A stretch of DNA of 64,000 bases from Tipula vernalis (taxonomy: Eukaryota > Arthropoda > Insecta > Diptera > Tipulidae). This document shows, in pieces, positions 24,693 through 33,403 of this stretch. The stretch is from contig OY282560.1 in assembly GCA_958295665.1 (NCBI GenBank), forward strand, positions 86,962,311 through 87,026,310. Reading direction: 5' to 3'. Made by a program: the position numbers and the translations under genes. The notes under the pieces were generated by a model, which ran no database searches, was not told the DNA's origin, and worked only from the letters and a program-made list of their open reading frames with translations. Each line of letters begins with the position of its first letter. The stretch's first letter is position 1.

Positions 24693-25726
24693 TTTTTTAC
24701 TATTTCCTCAATATCCTTATCGATTTTTGGCCACCAGAAAAATGATCTAGCTAATGCCTTCACTTTGACAATTCCCTGGTGTGATGAATGAATTTCGTTC
24801 AACAGCACACGTCTAAATGCTTCGCGCACATATCCTATGACTTTACGTAATACTAAATCTTTCTGCGATTGTAATGCTACTTCGGTACTCTTAATCGGTC
24901 TATTAAATTCATTAGTAACAAAATTTAAATATGAAAATTCATTATCGCTATTCTCACTTTCTTCAGGTTTCACTACTTCATATGGCAACCGCGACAGATA
25001 AACGGCCCATTTTTGCAACCTACTTGCCGCCATGCTTCGAATACCTCTCCTGTTACCACCAAATATCGCTTCTAATGGTTTATGATCGGTTCGAATCAAG
25101 AATTTGCGTCTCATGACATATTGCTCAAATTTTTTTACATCAAAGTATACTGCTAAGGCCTCCCGATTAACCACCGAATAATTTTTTTCACTTTTTGATA
25201 ATGACCTAGACGCGAAAGCTACTGGTCTTTCACCAGAATTTGTGACATGCGCTAAACAAGCACCAATACCATATTCCGAAGAATCTGTAGTTATCATGAC
25301 CGATAAATCTTGATCAAAATGTGCTAGCACTATATCAGAAGTTATAACATTTTTTACTTGATTCATTGCTGCTTCACATCTATCATTCCAAACAAATTTA
25401 GTCGTTTTTTCACTCGTAAGATCATACAGGGGTTTTAAAACTGATGCTAAATTTGGAAAAAACCTGGCATAATAATTTACCAACCCACAGAATGCTTTGA
25501 CTTGGGTACCATTCGTGGGATTTAGCATCGCTACAATTGCCTGTTCTTTAGCTCTGTCTTTATGTAACCCTTCCGAATCTATAACGAAACCAAGGTAACT
25601 CACACTATTTTGAAAAAAATCACATTTACGTACATTTGCCGTAAATCCTGCATTCTGTAGTTTACCCAACACTACACGCAAATTTCTTAAATGCTCTGTC
25701 TCGTCACGCAGGTACCACAATGTCAT
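24680..25726 (-). pseudogene. Gypsy copy 1 RT thumb, RNase H and integrase zinc domain
   Basis: This is a 348-codon open stretch. It begins in the RT thumb (LRVVLGKLQNAGFTANVRKC, VKAFCGLVNYYARFFPN). It continues through a complete-looking RNase H (TTDSSEYGIGACLAHV with Asp; NREALAVYFDVKKFEQY with Glu; RTDHKPLEAIFGG with Asp) and ends in the integrase HHCC region (HSSHQGIVKVKALARSFFWW, IVKNC). The linker between RNase H and integrase is shorter than usual and may carry a deletion near 24840. It is separated by frameshifts from the RT palm before it and the integrase core after it. Confidence 0.88.
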
Positions 25727-26138
25727 CTACAAAAGCTACTGTACCCTCGCAACTTACTAGAACATTTTCAATAATGGATTGAAAAATAGATGAATTGGGC
25801 TTGCACCCGAAAGGTAACCTATTAGGAACAAAAATGCCTTTGTGCGTTGACCATGCTAATATTATACTTGTATTTTCGGATAGCGGCAACTGCAAATATG
25901 CTTGTACGCCTTGCAGCGCTGTGAATAAATAATCTATCCTTTCTACATGTTTATTTACAGTGACAGAATAATCTGCACATACTCTTAACGTGCCATCCTT
26001 CTTCATGACTGTTACCAGTGGTGTACCCCATATTGAATTTTCCACTTTGGAAATTATACCCGTACTTTCCAGACGTTCTAACTCATCTTCAAGCTTGCGC
26101 TTTAAGGCAAACGGTACCGATCTAGGTCGTACAAACAC
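25704..26138 (-). pseudogene. Gypsy copy 1 reverse transcriptase palm/fingers
   Basis: The frame begins VRPRSVPFALKRKLEDELER and shows the fingers motif STGIISKVENSIWGTPLVTV, then VCADYSVTVNKHVERIDYLF and LPFGCKPNSSIFQSIIENVL. The catalytic box is FVDD near its end (Gypsy elements have YVDD/FVDD). The Asp pair is intact, but the frame breaks a few codons later into the thumb frame. It copies element RNA into DNA in functional relatives. Confidence 0.88.
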
Positions 26139-26161
26139 TGGTTGAGCTTGACTATCTATTT

Positions 26162-26660
26162 TTAATTATTTTTTTCACCGTTATACATTCCTAACTTTTT
26201 ACTAAAACCCATACCAAATTCTTTCAATAGTACGTCTATCGTCTCAGGAACCGATGGCGATTGAAAAATATTATTCATTTCGTTATTTGCACATATCGTA
26301 AAACCCAATAATTTAAAAATATCACGGCCTATTAATGGCCTACAACCACTTTTAATAACCACAAAAGGAACAGTGTAACTCTTACCATGATGTATAATAT
26401 CCACGTAAATGAATCCCGATGTGTCAATTAATCCATCGTTATATGCCCTTAATATAATCGAGAATGGCAACAACTGTACCTATATCCGATAGTTTTTCAC
26501 TATAAAATTTTAACGGAATTGCTGAAATTGCGCTTCCTGTATCAATCTCGAATTGCACATCCTGACCCTTCACACTGAGACTCACCACGAACCAACTCGA
26601 CTTAAATTCTATTATTGATTGTGCTGCTGCTATATCCAGGGAAAATAACGACAGATCCTC
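26162..26660 (-). pseudogene. Gypsy copy 1 aspartic protease
   Basis: The region reads SWFVVSLSVKGQDVQFEIDT then GSAISAIP in one frame (near 26640-26470), including the catalytic Asp-Thr-Gly triad. After a frameshift near 26465 comes GCRPLIGRDIFKLLG, the usual second motif of retroviral-type proteases. It then runs to a stop at 26162. The protease cleaves the Gag-Pol polyprotein in this family; here it is split. Confidence 0.8.
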
Positions 26661-26683
26661 TACAAGTCACATGTGACGTTTTG

Positions 26684-27410
26684 TCACATGTTTCCATCAT
26701 GTGATTTCGTCTTGCAAATTTTCCATGGCTTCGATTTGGCTTTTCTTTGCAAACCTTTGCTAAATGCCCTATACGTTTGCATATATGTTACACCAGTATT
26801 TGTTGTATTTACATCTATCACTAGCATGACCTTGCATACCACATGCTGCACAACCTTGACTACCCACGTTTTGCATTTTCGCTTGCCGCGACATATTGCT
26901 CTTCCCGTAAATATTATGAACGGTCTCTTCACTAGCTGTCACTGTTGCTTCTTTTGCCATTGCAATTTTAACATAGTGTTCACTTTTTGTGCCGGATTCT
27001 CTTCACATACGCGCTCAAACACATTACCCTCACACACTCCGCAGACAAATTTGTCGCTTAAAATGCTATCCAGATTTACCCCGAACTCGCCAACTTGCTG
27101 TTGCGTCTCATAAAATCTCCGACGTTCTTTGAATAAAACTGTTCTTCCAACAAACTGTTTTGTCAACATTTCCACCAAATCTTCATATGTTTTGTCGCTT
27201 GGTGACTTCGGCGAACACATATTCCGCAATAATTTGTACACAGCGATCGATAGGCACGTAAACAGATGTATTTTTTCCTTTTCCGCTTCTTTTATCTCTT
27301 TGACCGCAAATACTAATTCTATAGTCGTTCTTTAAACACGACAAAATCATCCGTTAGTTGAAATTGGTCCATGTTTCTTACGTTCAATGGCATTTCTCCA
27401 TTCATCATAC
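26684..27410 (-). pseudogene. Gypsy copy 1 gag remnant with CCHC knuckle
   Basis: A start-like ATG near 27404 opens MNGEMPLNVRNMDQFQLTDD. After a frameshift near 27325 the capsid-like region continues (KIHLFTCLSIAVYKLLRNMC, SDKTYEDLVEMLTKQF, ERRRFYETQQQVGEFGVNLD). A further shift near 26945 leads to a zinc knuckle CAACGMQGHASDRC, spaced CX2CX4HX4C, and a second cysteine-rich stretch. Capsid and nucleocapsid package element RNA in the family. Multiple frameshifts make it a pseudogene. Confidence 0.8.
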
Positions 27411-27457
27411 TCGTCATAATTTGTATATACCTTGGTATATACACACTCCAAAACTTT

Positions 27458-27469
27458 TCTTCGTCGCCA
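27458..27469 (-). promoter_or_regulatory. Primer-binding site of Gypsy copy 1
   Basis: TGGCGACGAAGA begins three bases after the 5' LTR on the minus strand. Starting with TGG, it has the form expected for pairing with a tRNA 3' end; the tRNA species is not assigned. Confidence 0.65.
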
Positions 27470-27472
27470 GAA

Positions 27473-27702
27473 TGATGTGTATTATGGGGTGATTAATACA
27501 TTTGCTAATGGTTATGTTGATAGACGCTTATACAAATGAAACACAGTATATACGTCTTGCTACTCGAGCGTTACAATAGAGAATGCTTTATTAATCCTTT
27601 TGACAGTACTATCATGTACTCTAATTCCACTAGGTGGGTTTACAATGCAACGTTGCTATTTAGTACAGCGGTGTTTAGTACACCCTAAAAGCATACATAT
27701 CA
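27473..27702 (-). repeat. 5' LTR of Gypsy copy 1
   Basis: It is 230 bp with the same termini as the left LTR. It would hold the element promoter and is followed by CTTTG. Confidence 0.92.
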
Positions 27703-27849
27703 CTTTGGTCTTTTTAGACCGAAGTAACTCCCATTTCGCTAGCTAAACTGCGTGTACTCGCTTATATCATTTTTATATGAGAAATTTCATTTCACTTCTG
27801 CAGCGTACCGGATTTTATGTCAACTTTTTGTCGATTTTTTGTGACATGT

Positions 27850-27857
27850 GCGGTTAC
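27850..27857. repeat. Target duplication GCGGTTAC, left copy
   Basis: The identical 8 bases lie at 29263-29270, directly outside the inverted arms. An 8-bp duplication fits hAT- or P-type transposition, among others. Confidence 0.8.
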
Positions 27858-29262
27858 AACGGAGTGAAGTTTCTAACGTTAATTTAAAGTGTAGTTTGTC
27901 ACTAAAAATAGTGTAAGAAATAAGTGGTAGAAAAAGTGTTAAAAAAAGTTACTAACGTTAAAAAATGTAGCTACACAAAAAAGCGTTAAATGAGAAATTA
28001 AAAAAACATTATTTTCTCGTATTTCGATTTAAAATTAATAATGCAAAAAGGTTATACAAAATTGCCAATACTAACCAAATTTCGAATTAATCAAAACGTT
28101 ATATTTTATATCAATTAATTAAATAAACCATTAACCATCAATTAATTAATTAACCCTAAATAAACCATTTAGTATTTGAATACTAAAATGAGGGCGAAAG
28201 TGCCGCATTAAATCAAATAACACAAATTTAACAGATATGCTTATGTAGGAGCTATATTCCACGGACTGAGAATATAATAATCTGGTTAGAATATGATGGG
28301 TTGTGCTCGAATGATAAGTTGGGCTCGAATGGCAAATTTTCAAAGGAGAACTAATTTTCCCAAAATGATTTGGAGGCGGTACTACACTAAGTCTATTACC
28401 ACAAATCTCAGAGATGTACTCATGTACTGACTATATGCAATGGATCGGGAATATAATGAGCTGGCTAGGAGTGCATATGCCATTCACTTATGATGGGTTG
28501 GGCTCGAATGACAAATTTTCAAATATTAAGAAATTTTCCCAAAAATGATTTGAAAGCGGTACTACACTAAGTCAAATAACAAAAATCTCAGAGATGTGCT
28601 CATGTACTGACTATATACAACAGATCGGGAATATATTGAGCTGGCTAGGAGTGTATATGCCATTCACTTATGACAGGTTGAGCTCGTATCACAAATTTTC
28701 AAAAATTAGGAAATTTTCCCATAAATGATTTGAAAGCGGTACTACACTAAGTCTATTACCACAAATCTCAGAGATGTGCTCATGTACTGACTATATGCAA
28801 TGGATCGGGAATATAATAAGCTGGCTAGGAGTGCATATGCCATTCACTTATGATGGGTTGGGCTCGAATGACAAATTTTCAAAAATTAAGAAATTTTCCC
28901 AAAAATTATTTGAAAGCGGTACTACACTAAGTCAAATAACAAAAATCTCAGAGATGTGCTCATGTACTGATTATATACAACGGATCGGGAATATAATGAG
29001 CTGGCTGGATATAAAATATAACGTTTTGATTAATTCGAAATTTGGTTAGTATTGGCAATTTTTTATAACCTTTTTGCATTATTAATTTTAAATCGAAATA
29101 CGAGAAAATAATGTTTTTTTAATTTCTCATTTAACGCTTTTTTGTGTAGCTACATTTTTTAACGTTAGTAACTTTTTTAACACTTTTTCTACCACTTATT
29201 TCTTACACTATTTTTAGTGGCAAACTACACTTTAAATTAACGTTAGAAACTTCACTCCGGTT
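27858..29262. mobile_element. Foldback element with internal 180-bp tandem array
   Basis: Inverted arms of about 255 bp (27858-28112 and 29008-29262) begin AACGGAGTGAAG and AACCGGAGTGAAG and are almost identical throughout. The arms enclose a tandem repeat of period 180 bp. GCGGTTAC flanks both ends. No transposase frame is present, so movement would need enzymes supplied in trans. The design (foldback arms around satellite-like repeats) is like that reported for Tetris-type elements in Drosophila virilis, but I see no sequence basis to call it the same family. Confidence 0.85.
28201..29007. repeat. 180-bp tandem repeat, ~4.5 units
   Basis: Units start at 28201 (diverged), 28381, 28561, 28741 and 28921 (partial), giving an exact 180-bp step. 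A typical unit has ACTACACTAAGTC, CTCATGTACTGACTATAT, GGATCGGGAATATA, GAGTGCATATGCCATTCAC and GAAAGCGGT. Units 1 and 3 (28381 and 28741) resemble each other more than their neighbours (GTCTATTACCACAA against GTCAAATAACAAAA), hinting at a two-unit higher-order pattern. A short frame at 28774-29049 is only a shadow of the repeat. Confidence 0.9.
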
Positions 29263-29270
29263 GCGGTTAC

Positions 29271-30611
29271 TGAGTTGTACTATTCGTTTAAATCTCCTAG
29301 GGGCGTTATTTACGAGGTAAGACAGTAGATAAAAAATTACTTAAACTTTTAATCTCACCTTTACCAAAGCTTACCTAAATATATATATTTAGGTAAAGCT
29401 TAGTTAGTATATTTAGGTAAGCTTTGCCTTTACACACACACATACTCAGTGTACATCACAGTCTTTAAAAGCTATAATAAATCTTGTTTGTTAACCTATG
29501 CCACCATAGGCAAATTTTGTTATTTATTTTGTTGACCTGGGACAACTGAAATTAAGCCCGCCAATCATAGTTTTTTCATCACTGCTATACATATATAATA
29601 CACCATTAATAAATTTTACCTTACAAGAAGAAAAAAAAAAAAGATTAAAAGAGAAAAAGCAACATTCTTTTGAAGGGGGCCCTCGATTCTTTCATTTCTT
29701 TTCTGTTTCTTTTCTATCATTTCCTACCACTTTTTCTTTAGTGTGTGTCGTGTCGTTGTCGTGTAAAGTAACATGTGCCTTTTGTTGTGCGGAATAAATA
29801 TGAATATGATGAATCAATGATTGGTCTCATACATAATTCCTAATTAAATAAAATATATTTTGTGTAAAATATTTGTGATACATATAATTAATAGCTAGAT
29901 AATGTTAAAAATATTTATTTTTATTTATTAAAACAAACAAAGTTTTTTATTTTTATTTTCTTATATCAAGAAAATGTATAACATAATAAAGTAGTTATAT
30001 ACATTATTTTAGAAAGTGTGTCATCAATATACATACTTACTTTGTATATAAAATATTTTATTTTATTTAGTTAAAAATTATAATAAAACAAAATCGTTTT
30101 TGGTTATATATAATATAATCCGAATACACTTTAGAACTATTTTAATGTTACACCATTACAACATTGTTAAAGTAGTTCTAATTAACGTTTAATATAAAAA
30201 AAATACAAAAAAAAATTTGTGCGGTGATCTACATAATATATGATTGATTCAAACAGGTGCTCAAAAAATTGAAAAGTGTTATATACATATTTTGAATATT
30301 TGGAAGGGATTCAGTGATGCGTTAAGCGTAAATTTTCATTTATTTGAATAAATGTTTTCGGCTTAAGATTTATAACGAAAAGAAAAATAAATCGAGATGT
30401 GAAATTTTTCCAACAACAAAAAGTTTACGTGAATTATTATAATTTTTGAAAGTTTTTTTTTTTTTTTTTTATAAAATAACTCATCATTAATAAATAATTA
30501 ATTTATTAAGGTGCTGCTAAACGCAGATATAATTTACGTGTTTATATAGTGAAAATTATTTTACTTTTATTATTAGTGTGATCGATATTACAAATACATA
30601 AAATTACCAAA
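29271..30611. other. AT-rich intergenic stretch; possible 5' leader at right
   Basis: I see no coding frame. A palindromic cluster lies at 29366-29402 (AAGCTTACCTAAAT / ATTTAGGTAAAGCTT), with another copy of TTTAGGTAAGCTTTGCC just after. An A-rich tract is at 29624-29645 and T-rich tracts are near 29690-29750 and 30456-30470. The last 300-400 bases before 30612 could be the 5' untranslated leader of the candidate gene there. Confidence 0.5.
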
Positions 30612-30678
30612 ATGGATAAAAACTATTATGGATTACTATTATTTTTAATACTATTGTCATCGGTAATTAAATTTGCAG
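30612..30678 (+). CDS. Candidate first coding exon (signal peptide), host gene
   Basis: An ATG in a favourable fly context (ACCAAAATGG) opens MDKNYYGLLLFLILLSSVIK followed by FAG. This is a short polar start, then a hydrophobic core of about 14 residues, as in a secretory signal peptide. At the end of this stretch lies GCAG|GTAAGAT, a very good splice donor (GT at 30679-30680). The open frame runs on to 30917, but after the donor it looks like AT-rich intron read-through. Together, start context, signal peptide and donor suggest the first coding exon of a secreted or membrane protein. The next exon was not found in this window. The function is unknown, and it could also be part of an unrecognised transposon. 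Confidence 0.45.
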
Positions 30679-31599
30679 GTAAGATATTTCTATGTACTTA
30701 CACAATACGAGTATGTATATTCTTGGTTCTTAGAAATAGCGTTTACCGGTATTGTGAATACCGCTTTAATACCTATACGCGTTTTAAAACACTATTGTTT
30801 GTGCTAAAGATTGAAGAAACTATAAATTATGCTTGTTACTTACATATGTTCGTACGAAGACGATACGTTATAATAACTGAAAATTTCTTTTTTTTTTATG
30901 CTATTGCAATCATATGAAAATAATTTATTTAGTTATGTACTTAGGTGTAAACGATAAAATAATAATTATCTTTCAAAATACATAATAATAATAATGTTTA
31001 ATTTCATTCATTAAATATATTTTTTAAACCTTATCGCATTTAATATTATACAAACTTTCACCATATTTGTTAATTACGTTTATACGATGATTATAAACCG
31101 TATATTAGAAATTGGTTTTGGTTGATTAAATTCGCCCCTATATATGACTCAGAATGGGTATAAACCAGAAAAATCATGGGCCAAACCAAAACATTCTCAA
31201 CGTAATACACTTCGACATCTTACAATATACCTGATTGTAAATATTTAAACTGTTTATCGAGATGTTGATTGCAAATATAAATTCCATTTCTATATGTTCT
31301 GATGCTGTTCGGCTATCATTATATAAATAACCACTGTTTATCCTATAAACAGTTTAAATAAATTGATTTTAACCGTAAATTCTCATGGTGGAGTTTCAAT
31401 TTCTTTCGCCGTATAATTGAAAACATTATTTTGTATATTTGGCGGCAACAATAAACATCGAGTTTCACCCATTCTGACCTTGTCAAAGAGATAAACTGAC
31501 TGTTTCACCTAATTTATGAAAAATAAAAAATTCATTTAAACTGCAACCAATAATATTATTTGAATAAAATAAAATATGACTAAGATATATAGGTATATA
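30679..31599 (+). other. Putative intron start / AT-rich stretch
   Basis: If the donor at 30679 is used, this is intron. I see no convincing next exon, only AT-rich sequence up to the CACTG element. Confidence 0.35.
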
Positions 31600-32164
31600 C
31601 ACTGAAAAAAATCCTGCATCATTGTAGTTAAAACTGAGCCGATACGACCCTTCGTTAATAGAACGAAAATCATACGTTAATATAGTGAAACAGATTAAAA
31701 TTTTTATTTTGATCTTGACTACTTACGTTGTAGTAATTATGATTCGATTCATATAAGATACGAAAAATGTTATAATTTTAATGCAGCGATGAATAGGTTC
31801 TTATTATTAACGTAAGAAATAGAAGATAAGATGAAATTGTTCATAATATTAATGAAATGGTAAATCACATTAACGAATAAATTCATTCATTTAAGTTAGA
31901 AATTCATTATTCATATGTAGGAAGGACGGAGTGCGCAGTGGTTATGAATAATTCACAAATATGTTGATTATTTTCATAAATATATTGAAAATAATTCATA
32001 AAATACAGGAACGGGTTCATAATTGATAATCAAAATTACATAATATTTATATTTAGTGATTCATAGTAACAATGAAAATTTTTGTGTTGTTTGATGACCA
32101 AATTCGTAAAATCTGTACAGTACAGTTGTAAAGAAATAAAAAACTTAAAATTTCGTTTTGTAAT

Positions 32165-32507
32165 TCATTTATTTTTTTGATTTCTTAAACTTGAAATAAA
32201 CTTTAACTTGATAATTAAAAAATATAATAGGATTAATAAACGCCATGTTGACAGATTAGATTCGAAATTGTTAATTACTCCCATTTTCCTTTTGAAATTC
32301 GATAGTAATTTGATATTCTGTAAAATTAATAAATTAAATTACAATCACATGTAGGTATTTTTATTTGCTTATATTTGTTACCTGATCTGATCCAAAAAGG
32401 TACTCCAAAAGCGAGTTTAATTCATGATTTTCTCCAAATGTTGCTGAAATATCTTGATTTGCAGGATCGGCAAAATTTGGAATAGTAAACATTTTCTTAC
32501 AGGCGCA
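32165..32507 (-). CDS. Candidate spliced small gene (87 codons) within TIR element
   Basis: On the minus strand an acceptor (TTTATTATAG at about 32508) is followed by 15 bases and ATG at 32492-32490. Exon 1 (32382-32492) codes 37 residues beginning MFTIPNFADPANQDISATF and ends with CAG|GTAACA. A 64-bp AT-rich intron (32318-32381) ends AATTTTACAG. Exon 2 (32165-32317) continues in phase for 50 residues, beginning NIKLLSNFKRKMGVINNFES and including a hydrophobic run LLILLYFLIIKL, then TGA. A further donor (GAAATCAG|GTAAAT, about 32718) upstream could join a 5' untranslated exon. Exon 1 is acidic; exon 2 is basic with one possible membrane segment. I do not recognise the protein. Chance is possible given the short length, but three consistent splice signals plus phase agreement argue for a real gene. 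Confidence 0.4.
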
Positions 32508-32605
32508 CTATAATAAAGCAGAGGCATTACTAACACAATAATAAATCACATAAATTATAAATTTACACATTATTTATACAATGAATTTTAGGATTTTTCA
32601 CACAA

Positions 32606-32698
32606 AAGTGTTTTCGTTTTAATTTCACGGAATAAGAATTAATCATCGATCACAAAAGTGATGATTTTATTTAAGTTTTTATTAAAACGAAAACACTG
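32606..32698. repeat. Inverted repeat, 16-17-bp arms
   Basis: GTGTTTTCGTTTTAAT and ATTAAAACGAAAACAC pair perfectly around a loop of nearly 60 bases that contains a smaller ATCAC-AAAA-GTGAT hairpin. It lies in the proposed 5' intron of the small gene. Confidence 0.75.
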
Positions 32699-33403
32699 AC
32701 ATAAAATTCCATATTTACCTGATTTCCTGATACACATAAAATTTGTTTAATTTCTCATGATTTTTCCAACTAGGTAAATGGTCCTTTCAAGCCGCACGAT
32801 GTTAAGTTAATAATAAAGCAAATGAAATTTATTTACTTTCGTTGTTCCAATCATGATTCAACTTTGTAGATGCTAGTATAGATTCATCCAATCATTAATA
32901 ATACGAACAAATTCATATACAATGCAATTATGAAATTTGATATATTCGGACAAATATAAATGTAATGGAATCGTTACGCATATGAATTTATTCGTAATAT
33001 TCAAGTGCTATAGAGCCACTTTCGTTAATATGATGAACAATAAGTATTTAAAACAAATTTTCATCATAGTCTTATTCATAAATATAATGAACTGTTCATA
33101 AATATGTTTTTTTTAATAAAATCATGCAAGTTTCACTAATACGCAAACAACATGTGAATGTATTACACGTATAGTACAATAAATTAAACCATTTTTTTAG
33201 TTTATGAACTGTAATTCGTACTATTAACGCACAAATTTTCATGAATTTTTCTAAATATTTTGTTTTTTTTTTTACGTAAATATAGTAATTTTTACATTAA
33301 TAGTACGAATTATGGTTAATGAACGCCATTCGTAAATAAAATGCACTATATTTTTTCAGTGTATGAATGAATTATTGAAAGCTTTTTGAAGCAAACTAAT
33401 AAA

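Larger units (their letters stand above)
22528..27702 (-). mobile_element. Gypsy LTR retrotransposon (copy 1), degenerate
   Basis: Two direct LTRs (22528-22758 and 27473-27702) enclose minus-strand gag and pol remnants in the order gag, protease, RT, RNase H, integrase, which is diagnostic for Ty3/Gypsy. A CTTTG duplication flanks the element. A primer-binding site lies next to the right LTR and a polypurine tract (AAGAAGGGAGAAG on the minus strand) beside the left LTR. No envelope gene is seen. The LTRs differ by about five substitutions and one 1-bp indel by eye. The reading frames carry several frameshifts and stops, so this copy is inactive. A 780-bp foldback element (23154-23933) interrupts the end of pol. 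Confidence 0.92.
31600..33361. mobile_element. 1.76-kb TIR element with CACTGAAAAAA ends
   Basis: The left end reads CACTGAAAAAAATCCTGCAT; the right end, inverted, reads CACTGAAAAAATATAGTGCAT without the final base. A TA lies directly outside each end (31598-31599 and 33362-33363), the target duplication of Tc1/mariner-type elements. Within it, motifs of the form CGTTAATA, ATTCATAAATAT and CGTAAATATAG recur in both orientations near the ends, like subterminal transposase-binding repeats. No transposase is seen. A small spliced gene is present on the minus strand (32165-32507). It inserted beside, and may have cut off, the 3' end of the R1 copy. Confidence 0.65.

Noticed and set aside
26673..27113. 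146-codon plus-strand frame rich in Cys and His
   Set aside because: It is the opposite strand of the Gypsy gag with its zinc knuckle.
22528..27702. Envelope gene (errantivirus) in Gypsy copy 1
   Set aside because: The pol end at 22913 is followed within about 140 bases by the polypurine tract and LTR, leaving no room.
28774..29049. 91-codon frame with repeated CSCTDY-type pieces
   Set aside because: It is a shadow of the 180-bp tandem repeat.
30679..30917. Continuation of the 101-codon frame beyond the donor
   Set aside because: Composition changes to AT-rich, intron-like sequence directly after a strong GTAAGAT donor; a signal-peptide exon is more plausible.
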